Assembly (NCBI GenBank): GCA_036940085.1
Contig: JALLBK010000115.1
Coordinates: 1 to 55,325, forward strand
Reading direction: 5' to 3'
DNA from: Discostella pseudostelligera
Lineage: Eukaryota; Bacillariophyta; Thalassiosirophyceae; Thalassiosirales; Thalassiosiraceae
DNA: 55,325 bases
Each line of letters starts with the position of its first letter. Positions within the stretch are counted from its first letter, which is position 1. Under the pieces are notes generated by a model. It was given only the letters and a program-made list of their open reading frames with translations, was not told the DNA's origin and did no database searches. Positions 1-10,208 of the stretch are shown in pieces. A program made the translations under genes and the position numbers.

Positions 1-18
1 GTTTGTTGGTCCCTGAGG

Positions 19-480
19 CTAGAATGGCGTCAACGAGCCATGGAGCTGGGAGGAATGATGAACAACCTGGGTAGGTGATAGCGGCATTGTTGGGGGGGCA
101 GGTAGAGCGGCGATAGCGGCAACATTTTCGCATGCAACAATGTTGGCAATGGTTGGGGTACGAAGGTTTGCGTTGGCGGTGATGGTTTGGGTATCGATGA
201 TTACCGCGGAGGCGTTATCGTTGGCGCCGATGAAACAGACGTACTTGTTGGTTGGGAGAAGAGGAGTCCCTCCGATGTTTTTGAAACTGTGGAGGAACAG
301 GATGGTGTCGTTGGTGTTGGCTGCGAGGACCACTGCATCGGCGTCATTGGTGATGGAGCTGATTTTGATATCATGGCCTTTGTTTTGAGCCCAGGCTTCC
401 GTGTAGGCGGTAGTGTTTTTGTTCCCAGTGTCATTGTCATGACGGGAGTTAAAGTAAGCAGTCCAGTTGATGGAGGGCAT
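19..480 (-). CDS. Hypothetical protein, 153 aa, near window edge
   Basis: An open frame runs from an ATG at 480 to a TAG at 19-21. The product has a compact, globular-looking first 120 residues rich in Asn, Ala and Thr, with beta-like stretches such as ADAVVLAANTNDTILFLHSF and NKYVCFIGANDNASAVIID. I do not recognise a family. The last 30 residues are low-complexity (Pro, His, Ser), and a possible donor (CAG followed by GTTGTT) lies before them, so the true 3' end may be spliced and lie outside the window. It is divergent from the oxygenase gene at 747, with a 266-bp shared upstream region. No targeting signal is obvious. The coding call rests on frame length and amino-acid texture only. Confidence 0.4.
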   Translation of the reverse strand: MPSINWTAYFNSRHDNDTGNKNTTAYTEAWAQNKGHDIKISSITNDADAVVLAANTNDTILFLHSFKNIGGTPLLPTNKYVCFIGANDNASAVIIDTQTITANANLRTPTIANIVACENVAAIAALPAPPTMPLSPTQVVHHSSQLHGSLTPF

Positions 481-746
481 GGTTTATGGGTGATGATTTT
501 ATTACTACTACTAGAGAGGGAAGCAAGGCGGGGGCGATAGGGGTAGCTCGACGATTGCGGCGGCAATGAGACCTCTCCGATAGAAGACGATGAGATCCGA
601 AGATGAGATCTTCGGCATGTTGCTCTCCCGCCAGGAGATGATTCCGATGTCAGATCGCTAGAGATCGCCGTAAAATAGATCATCGCGCCAGATTATCGCC
701 CCACACTTTCCTCGATAGCACTTCCACAAACAATCGACAACCGACC

Positions 747-2669
747 TTGACCATGGCCAACATTCCGGCCATAATGTCGTCCCGGATTCTCAACCGGGCA
801 TTTCATCTCCACCAACATCATCGTTATTGTGGCATAGGGTGTAAGGAATTTACCACCAATGCCTCGTCGCTACGTTCGGCCGGGGCCATCGCCGGGGGCG
901 GTCATCGCCATCTGCGACGACGACACTTCGAAAATGAAAAGAATGATTCTGGCGTCAAAATGCGCAGGTGTTGCATCGGCGACTTTGCTGGACGGGACTT
1001 TCACATCCTGAGTGGGGATGATAGTCATGATAGTTGCGGTAGCGATAGACGTAGTGGCAGGGGCAGTACTACCACTCGGCAGAGTCGAACGATGCCTACG
1101 CACAATAATTATGTCGGCCTCGTCGGTAGGTCATTGTCCACTCAGCCTCGGAATGACAACAAAGCCAACACACAATCATCCTCGATTCATCCCTTGCCGA
1201 CGCAATTTCTACAAGATTGTGATTCTAAAAACTTTGATCCGTCAACGTATCAGCGGAATGATGTGCATTTTGATACAATTGATGGCAAACCGCCTCTACC
1301 ACCGCAGAAAAGAACTACACTACGAAACAAAAGTGCTGAAGAAATATCATCGACACAGGCTGAAATGACACATAATCACCCTGGTGGATGGATAAAATCT
1401 AAGGCAGAAAGATGGCGAGCCAATGCCGATGATTTCGATGACTACTCGTCGTTAAATCCGGAATCTGCCACGACGACACTGACGTCAATTTCGAAGGGGA
1501 AGGGAGCACAACTTTTAACAACAGCAAGCAGTCCAAAACGAATTCTCTGGTCTAACTGGACAGAAGATATGATACTTGATCCCAGAACATCGCCCATATT
1601 ATTTTGGTATGATGATCTCATCGTTGGGGCAAATGAATGCGAGGAACGACGATTGCTAAAAGTATTGTATCAATATGGCCTTGTGCTTATTCGGGGAACA
1701 CCAACTTATACCGACTCACTTTCGATGCATGATATGAGAGAGTCGACAAAAGAAATGCGACAACGTGCAATGAGCAGCAACAATGCCGAGGGCGATGAGA
1801 AGAGCGCCGAATCAGCCATTCTGCATTTGGCATCCATCATTGGTTATCATCCACTCCACACATTGTACGGTGCAGGAATTTGGTCAACCTCGTCGTACTC
1901 TTCGTTTTATAATAAGAATGATGGCGGAAAGGGTGACGACAAAAGCAGCAGTAGTTCTGCTGCGAGCACGGCTGATTCTTCGTACGGGACGACGTCGTTA
2001 CCGTTGCATACCGACATGACTTACATATCGAATCCTCCTGGCGTACAAGTCTTTCTCATGGTCCAGCCTGCCGAGTCTCCTACATCTAGCAATGATGACG
2101 ATGACAATAAGAAGGAGAAAACCATCGTACCGAAAGGACAATCTGTCTACCTCGATGGATTTGCAGCCGCCCGCCAGCTCCTTCTTGAAAATCCAGATGC
2201 GTATCGCGCATTGGCTTCCACACCACGTAGATATCGCTGCATTGATTCAGACCTAGGATGGCATTTAGAGGCAACTGGTCCAGTCATTGAAACTATTCCT
2301 TCTGGCGGATTGGATGGGTGGGTTGGTGCTCCAGTGCAAGCAATCCGTCACAATGATTTGGATCGTTTGCCAGATCTTCCACCGTATCCTTCGACGAATG
2401 ATACTACCTTGAACACTGCAAAGTATGATTCTTTCTATCATAATCTTCGAGAGGCACATGAGGCATGGGATGATATCCTACGACGGGATTCGATGCGTTT
2501 TGTAATTGATCTACAGGCAGGAGATTGTGTATTGGTAGCCAATCAACGTTGCATGCATGGAAGGTATGCATTTGAGACATCCAAGTTTCCACGAGTTATC
2601 ATGGGTTGCTATATTGGTATGGACGAGCTATCATCCAAATGGAGAAAGGCGGGGCTTCGAGTGTTTTAA
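747..2669 (+). CDS. TauD/TfdA-type Fe(II)/2-oxoglutarate dioxygenase, gamma-butyrobetaine dioxygenase-like
   Basis: Single-exon 640-aa protein. The catalytic part occupies roughly residues 270-640. The metal-binding triad is visible as H421-T-D423 in PLHTDMTY and H604 in RCMHGRYAFE, and the 2-oxoglutarate-binding Arg is R616, 12 residues after the distal His. The surroundings (SNPPGVQVFLMVQ, QAGDCVLVANQRCMHGR) match the gamma-butyrobetaine/trimethyllysine dioxygenase branch of the family, whose members hydroxylate trimethylammonium substrates in carnitine synthesis. The first 270 residues are low-complexity (Ser, Arg, His, Asn), and the zinc-binding N-terminal domain of animal BBOX1 is not seen. 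A Ser/Asp-rich insert lies just before the HxD motif. The substrate cannot be fixed from sequence; another quaternary amine or a secondary metabolite is possible. The start at 747 could instead be the in-frame ATG at 774. Confidence 0.85.
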   Translation: MTMANIPAIMSSRILNRAFHLHQHHRYCGIGCKEFTTNASSLRSAGAIAGGGHRHLRRRHFENEKNDSGVKMRRCCIGDFAGRDFHILSGDDSHDSCGSDRRSGRGSTTTRQSRTMPTHNNYVGLVGRSLSTQPRNDNKANTQSSSIHPLPTQFLQDCDSKNFDPSTYQRNDVHFDTIDGKPPLPPQKRTTLRNKSAEEISSTQAEMTHNHPGGWIKSKAERWRANADDFDDYSSLNPESATTTLTSISKGKGAQLLTTASSPKRILWSNWTEDMILDPRTSPILFWYDDLIVGANECEERRLLKVLYQYGLVLIRGTPTYTDSLSMHDMRESTKEMRQRAMSSNNAEGDEKSAESAILHLASIIGYHPLHTLYGAGIWSTSSYSSFYNKNDGGKGDDKSSSSSAASTADSSYGTTSLPLHTDMTYISNPPGVQVFLMVQPAESPTSSNDDDDNKKEKTIVPKGQSVYLDGFAAARQLLLENPDAYRALASTPRRYRCIDSDLGWHLEATGPVIETIPSGGLDGWVGAPVQAIRHNDLDRLPDLPPYPSTNDTTLNTAKYDSFYHNLREAHEAWDDILRRDSMRFVIDLQAGDCVLVANQRCMHGRYAFETSKFPRVIMGCYIGMDELSSKWRKAGLRVF

Positions 2670-2803
2670 GTTGTAACAGCATCCTGCATCTCTAGAAAAA
2701 AATGCCTAGTGCCGATTTATTATGCCGAGGTTGGAACTAGCGGTGGATAGAGGTACTGGACTTGTATTCATTGAACATGCTCTGTATAATTTCGCATACG
2801 ATT

Positions 2804-2809
2804 AATAAA
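2804..2809 (+). terminator. AATAAA polyadenylation signal
   Basis: AATAAA lies about 135 bases after the oxygenase stop codon in an A/T-rich stretch, which is a suitable position for its polyadenylation signal. The rest of 2670-3108 shows no supported gene; a 61-codon frame at 2882-3067 has no protein character. Confidence 0.35.
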
Positions 2810-3108
2810 AGTAGAACTGAAAAGAGTGGTTTGTTCAGTGCTTTTGTGACCTTTGGTGCATTTCGGAACCGATGACGTGTCGTGCCTCCATTCGTCGTCC
2901 CTCCAGCAAGCAATTTACGCGACCCAAAAAGCGATATTTGGTATGCTGATATCGTAGGAAAATTTGCTAAATATCGCTCAATGATGTGTCATGTCAAGAG
3001 TACGCGCGTCCATCGTTTTGACACCACACATCACAGTCACCATCCGCCAGCCAGCACACCAAGCTAAGTACAGCACCATTCGACTGTATTACCATGCAAT
3101 ATTAGAGC

Positions 3109-6100
3109 ATGGTGAAGGGTAGCTCGACATTGCAGGAGGGGTGCCAGAACCCTCGTCTGGTGCCAAAGAATCCGGTAGGCGTATGATAAATGGAATTCTA
3201 GCTAGTCATCAAAACAATGGTATGCATAAATGATTGAAGATTCTTTGATGGCGTAGCTTGGTTCATGATCATGCACGGCTTTCGTGATGGCTTTGTAACT
3301 CATTAATTCTGCATCAAATTCTATGTTATCAGATGATGTCCCATCATGCCCTAAGAGTACTTGATCATGCTCTCCGTGGAGATCCTGGTGGACTCTCATT
3401 TCTCGAACAAACTACAACCATCTACGTCCTTGATGCGGCAACCATACCTGGTCATCCAGCCACATACGGATGGTGGAACTTTCTAAATGATGCACTCAAC
3501 GAGGTAGAGAGGTACGAAGCTGAGAATGGCGGGCAGCACCAGGAGTCACTCGATGCTCATGTACGTCTACTGGCAACGATTTCACGACGTGTCGCACGAC
3601 GCCCGCCACAGTCAGATCGACGTCTCGTGGGCACATGCCTTGCCAACGCCTCTATGAGTCATATGAGTCTATTGGCAAACACCGATATGGCTCAGTCTCT
3701 TCTTGCAAACAATTATGAATTGCGAGAGCGGAACATGGGTCGCATAGCTGCTATTGTCTTTGATCATTCTTTCCACAATCAAAGTCGGAACAATGGGTCA
3801 CAATACAATCATCATCGTCGATCAGCATTTTCGGATCGTGTAGTCATGGAACAGCTGTGTGGGGTCTTGGCCGCGAATGCCGTAGCAACTGGACCTGCTG
3901 CGGTACGGCATATGATGTCCGATTGGATTTTACCTAGTATCGAAACACTCCCTATCTTTGCCGCCGTGGCGGTCCTTTACAATATTGCCGTGGAGGCAGT
4001 GGGGAAAAGTTCTCCAGTGGGTACGAAGAATGTTATTCAATCATTGTTATCGACTGTGTTTAAATGTGCATTAGGTCCGATATTGGTCGATTCTTTGAGA
4101 GATGGTGATGAGAGGCAAGGAGGCTCCAGTGGCAACTCTGAGCACAGAGTTGCAGCGTTGGCCTTGAGATCGATCGAAGTATGGTGCAAGACGAACTCCA
4201 TTGGTGCAGTAGAATTGCGACGTATTTTCTCATCTACAAATGAAAATGTGAGTGTTGTAAATCTGGTGAATGATAAGTGTCAATTCTGTCCTTGTTCTCT
4301 TATCATTGATTCGTCGTTCCGGCTCTTTTCAATTCAGGTCAATATCCTAGAAGCCATTGCAGATGCATTGTACTCCAACTCGGAAGCGACGATTGATGCA
4401 GTATCTGATTTAATTGAAACCTTGCTACGGCACGACGCTAAAGGTGCCAAGGTTACATTAGGTCTTTCAATTGCAGGATCGGTGATGGGCAGTCTCTTGC
4501 CAGAAGGTGTTGCCAACGAAATGTTAGTTGCAAAGCAAGTGACTGCGGAGGTTGAGAAGTCGAGAATATCGATACTTTCAGAGCTTGTGTCGGCTGTAGG
4601 CTTGCAGAGATTTCGTTTCGCTGAACGCCAAACTAATGGCGATGTCGCAGTGTGTAGATGTTTGGCTAGAACTGCCGCAACCGTTTTACTGGAATCCGAA
4701 TCTTTGATAAAGGACGGGACCCTGCAAGCTTCACCAGCTGGTTTATTGGAGCTATTGTTTAAGGCGGCGTCACACCCTTCGTTACATGTTTGTTCTATTG
4801 CCATAGAAGCATTGACTGTGTTTACGCCATCGAACAATGAATTATCAACTCGTTTGCTCCCTTGTCTGCAAGGGAAGGCTATCATTCCAATCAATATCAT
4901 GGGAGACGTGAATGGACGCCTAGACGACTACATCAATTTCCGAGACTGCGTGCTTACAAATGCCTTGATTGCGTGTTACTCAGGCTGTAATGCTTTTTAC
5001 TTGGAATCTTGTAGATCTGCCATCGAAGAGTTTTGTCAAGCAACCTCGTCGCCTCACCTTCAATATCAACTTGAGGCAGCATTATTTTGCATGGTTGCTG
5101 TTTCAGAAAAGGCATCGAAAACATCGAACAAAGAAGTTCTTTGTGGGCAGCTAGGGAGGATCATTTCCGCACTAAAATCCAACACTTCGGCTACGTCTCA
5201 TCAAATGGTGAAGTCGAATATGTACCGTTTTGCAAACAAGGTTTGTCAACATGAGCGATGATCTAAAATGCGATCCCAATTCTCACCTTATCGTCCCTCT
5301 TCCAATTATTCACAGTATTCAAAATGCTTTCAAGAAAGAACTCTATTTGATATGGCTTTGGACCTTGTCGTCACTTCTCTTAATAGTGACTTGGAGCATC
5401 GCGAGGAATCAAAGCCTGTACCTGCCTTTTCAGAAGCAACGACTGCTCTGAAACAACTGATATGCAGTGCTCCACCAGAGTTCTCCAACCCATTAGCTAG
5501 TACGATCTTAGAGAGTAAGTCATTTACGATCATTTACCCACCTCTTATCAAACGATCTAATGCTGATTTTCACATCAATGATAGGTGCATGGAAACTGTC
5601 AACCGCCCATGAGCAATTCGTTTCGATCGAAGACAGGAAAATCTTGTGTAGTGGGCTGATCTCGGTCATTTTTACCTCTGGCCATGATAGTTGGAGCACG
5701 TCCTTGGATTCGTTGGCAGAACCGATTCTCTCTTGCCTTGACAACGTTACAAAGGAGGTGGATAATATCTTTGCCGATAACGCTGAGGAGAATGATGCTG
5801 TTGATCAGCTACTGACCAGATTGTCATATGAACTACGCATATTAGCAACAATTGTGAAGTGCTTCATTCGAGAAGGTGATTCAAAGAGTAGTACGTTGCT
5901 GAAAGATAATAGGGCTGCAATGGTTCCATGCTATCGCAACCCAGTGGTCTCGTTACTGCATAAATGCTGGCCGGGATTGACACACATTGCGAAAAATTAC
6001 GGCTCGATTGATGTAAGCAATTGAACTGTCTTTGCGTTCTTGTCGATTGTTCAGAACTAACATTTGATTTTTCTGATAGGCCATCGCTTCATCAATTGGA

Positions 6101-7094
6101 CAAGTTCTAACAAATAGTCTTTCGGTGTACGAAACTGAAGACGAGCTGCCTCTCCTTTTAGAAATTGCAGGCATGGTCGAGACATCATTGGGTGCGGTTG
6201 TGAAATCAAAGAGTCATTCCGCTCTCACACCATTTCTTTTGTTCATGCAAAAATTCATTACATATCATGGATCGAAGATTGAGCTGAGTTCTAGTGTTGA
6301 TGCCACTCAGAGTTCTATTCAAAATGTGGCAAGAAATCTAATGTTGATGTCGTACGAGGGAGTTCGAAACGATGTCACACAGGATATTGCATCACCAATG
6401 TTTGATACGCTATCGTCTTGCGCAAAGTTTTGTCCTCTGTTTTTGATTAGCCTATCAATAGATAGCCAATCATCTGGAGAGATTATCTACTCGTCGATCG
6501 AAACGGCCTCCGTGACACTGAAATCGAACGAGGTGGATGTGGCCCGAAGTTCAATAGAGTTTCTGAAGCAACTGGTGAGTCTTTTTCTTCAAAACATTGA
6601 ATGATGCCTATAATCAGCCAATGCATAACGACGTTGTTCTCTCTACTCTTTAGATTTCATCATTGACTTCGATTTCCTTCGATGCGATTGGCGATGATCA
6701 AGTCAAAGGAATTGCACCTGTTGTTGAGAAGATAAAGCATTCAATACAATCATCTGTTTTGGTTACTGCTACCACATCCGCGTGTGTTGGAATATCTCTA
6801 CCGGATGTTGTTGAACCATTGACGAACCTCATCGAGCAGATACTGATGTTCTCACAGTGGTCTGACATTGAATCATCAGTAACCGCAGGAATCGATTGTA
6901 GCCAGTTTCATTTGGGTGATGATACCAAATCAGTTATAATTGATGCCTTCAGAAGACGATCACTTCGTCAGAATACCGGAAACTTTGGAAATTTGATTGT
7001 TGATGTATGGACGATGCATCAAATCGATGACACAGGTAGTATTGCCGGCGGAGAAGCTGTCCTTGAATTCGTTCAGAAATATAAGAACAAATGA
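3109..7094 (+). CDS. HEAT-repeat karyopherin, transportin-3/importin-13-like
   Basis: Proposed exons: 3109-3174, 3333-4247, 4338-5240, 5316-5514, 5585-6012, 6080-6574 and 6654-7094, giving 1,148 aa. All junctions keep phase. The protein is alpha-helical repeat throughout. Its last 600 residues follow the transportin-3 pattern: a FCMVAVSEKASK helix, then CWPGLTHIAKNYGS, and near the C-terminus FDTLSSCAKFCPLFL followed by the SSIEFLKQL helix. Members of this family carry cargo such as SR splicing factors through the nuclear pore with Ran. The N-terminus is diverged, and no clear importin-N motif is seen. The first exon is weakly supported; the alternative start is the ATG at 3333, directly behind a TTATCAG acceptor. 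The 90-bp intron 4248-4337 is in frame and stopless, so it may be retained (adding 30 aa). HEAT fold is fairly sure; the subfamily is an inference. Confidence 0.6.
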
Positions 7095-7277
7095 AGATCA
7101 TAATACTGTAAAGACCTTTCAACAGTCATGAGGACTATTTATTCAAAGCATATCTACAATCTGCATGCAATCATCTCACCATCAGCAAACTCTACCATCC
7201 CACTTCACCCGTCCTATTCGTACCATCCTGCGGAACAACATCACGGTCCGTCGGTCGGCGGGCCGTCACCGCCATTC

Positions 7278-7346
7278 TTTCCCGCCAAATCGGCGAAGAT
7301 GTGGTGGGAAATATGGCGGGAAACATCTGCCTCTCTCCCGCCAAAA
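7278..7346. promoter_or_regulatory. Cluster of three E2F-type TCCCGCCAAA sites
   Basis: TTTCCCGCCAAA at 7278-7289, TGGCGGGAAA (reverse orientation) at 7314-7323, and CTCCCGCCAAAA at 7335-7346 lie 140-210 bases before the ATG at 7487. The core TTTCCCGC is the established E2F/DP binding consensus. The 392-bp stretch 7095-7486 otherwise holds no supported gene. Actual binding is inferred. Confidence 0.5.
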
Positions 7347-7486
7347 CGTTTGACCCACCCGATCGACACGATACCTACCGCCACCCGCACTATCAACACT
7401 CGCGGAACGACGAGGCATGGCATATTATCATCTATCTACTTGGCATGACATGATATGGATATTGTATGGGAGAGACGGAATGAATA

Positions 7487-8675
7487 ATGAGCTTTCTTCA
7501 AGCCGCATCCGCAAAGATTATCACCAACAAGCTCCTGAACAAACAGCAGGCAGACACCGCTTCATTCGGAGGAGGGCTTGACATTCACACTCTCTCTGAG
7601 ACATTGCGCTTGTTATTGGTCGAGGAAGAATGTGGGGCAAGGAATTGCGACGGCAATGACAACAACTTGGCCCAATCGCTTGCAATGGATTTCGCCTATT
7701 CGCTAGTAAAATCATCACCATTTATTTGTCGTGGATGTAACAAATACTCTGGGAACAGTAGTAATGGCACAGATCTACCGGTGGGGTGCTTGGCGACGGA
7801 TATTCCGTCCAGAGCGGCATGTAAATGTTGCAAGGTCGCATTGCTCATTCCAGGCGAGCCAAGGAAGACAAAAAAGAAGCGGCGTCGAAGTGAGAGTAGA
7901 TCGAATTGCCGCGTTTTATCTCGAAATAGAAATTTCCCAATGTGCTTCCTACGTTATGGGGTCGCTGGCGATGAACGGTGGGATCCTACACTGCTGGGAC
8001 ACATTCAGATCAAATATGTTACTTCTCTCGCCGAAGTAATTCAATATTTAGCCTACGCTACTTCGTTACCTGATCAATTGCTACCATTGGATGGGATAGT
8101 TTTGCTAGGTATGGGTGAACTACTGCCAAGACAAAACATCAATATGGAGCTGACCCACTTGCGTAAGTAATGTCGGTGTTTGCCATTAGATTTACATTCG
8201 GAATTTTGAATGAGATGCGCTCAAATTGATCAGACCTTAAATTACCACCAATTCAGTGTCAATGCTTTCTGACACCGCCGATGCTCTGGAAGAGAAGGGA
8301 CGGTCGTTGATGGAAATGACCTCGATTCTTAGTAAGGCCAAGCGACATCGACGCTGTAGTATCGTGGCAACCATTGAAAAGTCGGCATACTCACTCATTC
8401 ACCGAAACGTCGTCCGATATCTTCACCATTGGATTGATTTCATATCGATAATAAGTCCACTAAAGGACGATACACCACCAGATCAGGAAGATACTGCAGC
8501 CAATTGTTCGGAGTGGGAACTCGTTTACAAAAATACGCCTATGTTGGAGAAGTTGTCGGGTGCATCGGTGACTCCAACAGAGCAAGATATCTCATTAAAA
8601 TTTAGGGTAACGATGCTTGGAAACAAATCTGGAGAAGATCATTTTGAACCATTGCGTGAAATTTCGTGGAAGTAG
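7487..8675 (+). CDS. Divergent RecA-fold-like protein (SWSAP1-like?), function unassigned
   Basis: Two exons (7487-8162 and 8257-8675) joined over a 94-bp intron give 364 aa. The order of elements resembles the RAD51-paralogue-related protein SWSAP1: an N-terminal strand (LRLLLVEEE), then IQIKYVTSLAEVIQYL, a hydrophobic strand LDGIVLLGMGELL in the Walker B position, a long helix (THLLSMLSDTADALEEKG), then RCSIVATIEK and the RYLHHWIDFI strand/helix. No Walker A GxxxxGKT is present, and the Walker B acidic residue seems lost, so it would not be a normal ATPase. Cys pairs at residues 84-120 (CRGC, CKCC), followed by a KKKRRRSES stretch, suggest a small metal site and a nuclear signal. It lies just downstream of three E2F-type sites, which fits a replication/repair role. 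The resemblance is from memory of the pattern only; unknown function is the safe label. Confidence 0.6.
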
Positions 8676-8716
8676 ATAGACCGACCGACGCTCGGCTGAC
8701 ATCAAAACATTTCTTA

Positions 8717-9931
8717 TCAAACTGATTTTCTCTTCGCCAGCATTTGTTTGTTCAATAGTTTTTGATGACACCGATCGTGGCTCTCCATTGTGACGATCGA
8801 ATTCACTACAGCACATCTACTATGACTGATTTGGCGTCTCCCCTCTCCGGTACCACTAAAAATAACAATGGCCCCGAAATTTGCCCTCGATCTACGGCAC
8901 AGTGGGTCAGCATCGTCGTCGTCGTCAGAAGTCTCGTCCTGCTCCAAAGCCTCTATCGCCGCCATCATGGCTATATCCAAAGCTCCTCTCCAACCCTGAG
9001 GCACATCCGTCGGTCCGACTGACGAATCATCTATCCCTGATCCGTGAGATTCCCGTAATAATACTCGCACTCGTTCAGCACCCCTTCCCACGGCCGTTCC
9101 ACTACCTACACAGCTTTTCCAACCCCCACTTGGATCAATTGTATAAATTTCCAATGGACAATCATTTGTACTTCGTCGAACAAACGCTGATTGGCCCACG
9201 ACCAATAGCTGCACCCCAAATGGTCTCCCTCCATCGGACATGGTTGCATCCATCATCATGGGAGATATATCCTCGCGCACAAGTCTATGAGGATCAACGC
9301 TCTTGGTGCTTGACATCGACGATGATGATGGTGTGTCATATACAGATATGCGAGAGAATACTCTTCCCGCTGCCACATTGAGAATATAGTCGGCATCTGG
9401 TGCGAATCCGGTAGCAGCCAAAAGGAGGCCCGAGGGAGCATGAAGAATGCGTAAATTATTACTACTGCTACTTGGTAGGAAGGGGAAATTGACAGGCCCA
9501 TTGGGAAGGAATGATAGACCATGGTATCGATTGGTTTGTTGTTGTTGTTGTTGTTGTTCATAGTCGGCAAGGTCACAATTGTCGATGTCGGCTTGATTGT
9601 CGAACACCGAAGAAACTGTTAAATTCCCAGCATCGACTCGTTGCTTCGATCCAGCAGCAATAGGTGACCGAAAAAGAAGGACCAAACAATCGTCATCATC
9701 CAAGTTTTTAATGTCTACATCGTCTGAAGAGATTACGTCGTCACCATGTTTCGATTGCAGAAGGGGAGGAGACCTAGCGGCGATGACGGTGCCACCAGCG
9801 ACCGATGCAGCGAGGGATGGACCAAGTTCACTAACCGGTGAGAAGACCCGAAAGGTCGAGCCTCGCGGTTCTACCGCTCCGATAATTATAGAGAAGATCA
9901 GAAGACGCTCACCACCCCTCATCGTGTACAC
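8717..9931 (-). CDS. Degenerate proteasome alpha-subunit-like protein
   Basis: Single-exon 404-aa protein. The core aligns with the second half of 20S alpha subunits: SGLLLAATGFAPDADYIL at about 167-184 (family: SGLxADAR), VDPHRLVREDI at 212-222, GGRPFGVQLLVVG at 234-246 (family: RPFGxxLLIAG), and EIYTIDPSG..SGTAVGRGAE at 261-286 (family: DPSG..AIGxGA). The N-terminal alpha signature (YDRxxxxFSPEGRLxQVEYA) is reduced to STFRVFSP, and several inserts interrupt the fold: an Asp-rich loop, a seven-Gln run at 126-132, and a Ser-rich loop at 202-208. A poly-Asp stretch lies near residue 335. Alpha subunits are normally about 240-260 aa, so this is either a paralogue with another role or a non-canonical subunit. 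It is convergent with the preceding gene (41 bp apart) and divergent from the small heat-shock gene, a pairing that fits proteostasis. No catalytic Thr is expected or seen. Confidence 0.7.
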   Translation of the reverse strand: MYTMRGGERLLIFSIIIGAVEPRGSTFRVFSPVSELGPSLAASVAGGTVIAARSPPLLQSKHGDDVISSDDVDIKNLDDDDCLVLLFRSPIAAGSKQRVDAGNLTVSSVFDNQADIDNCDLADYEQQQQQQQTNRYHGLSFLPNGPVNFPFLPSSSSNNLRILHAPSGLLLAATGFAPDADYILNVAAGRVFSRISVYDTPSSSSMSSTKSVDPHRLVREDISPMMMDATMSDGGRPFGVQLLVVGQSAFVRRSTNDCPLEIYTIDPSGGWKSCVGSGTAVGRGAERVRVLLRESHGSGIDDSSVGPTDVPQGWRGALDIAMMAAIEALEQDETSDDDDDADPLCRRSRANFGAIVIFSGTGEGRRQISHSRCAVVNSIVTMESHDRCHQKLLNKQMLAKRKSV

Positions 9932-10012
9932 TTTGGCATAGGGACGCTTTCGATCGGCGTCATCGTGGTCATGGGGTGGTCGGTGGTCGGTGGTGTTTGG
10001 TGAATACCCAAA

Positions 10013-10056
10013 AAATGGCGGGAGGTAATTTGGCGATGTGGCGAAAATGGCGGGAA
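10013..10056. promoter_or_regulatory. Two ATGGCGGGA elements in a divergent promoter
   Basis: AAATGGCGGGAGG at about 10013-10024 and AAAATGGCGGGAAG at 10044-10056 sit in the 277-bp region shared by the proteasome-like gene (minus) and the small heat-shock gene (plus). They are reverse-orientation copies of the TCCCGCCA element seen in other promoters of the window. No classical heat-shock element (nGAAn repeats) is obvious. Confidence 0.4.
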
Positions 10057-10208
10057 GCCTTTCTTGACAGAGCCGGTGGCGACAGCGACAGCGACGATGA
10101 GAACCCGATCATCATCATCAGGAAATCGATGAGACTCGGATGTCATGGCTTCATTCCTACTTTCATTCATCGCAGCTCTCATAAAAGAATGACGAAAACA
10201 ATAATATA

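Noticed and set aside
2882..3067. Small plus-strand ORF of 61 codons
   Set aside because: Short, no family resemblance, and located in the 5' region of the karyopherin gene.
9530..9565. GTT/CAA repeat as an independent microsatellite element
   Set aside because: It is simply the seven-Gln run within the proteasome-alpha-like coding sequence.
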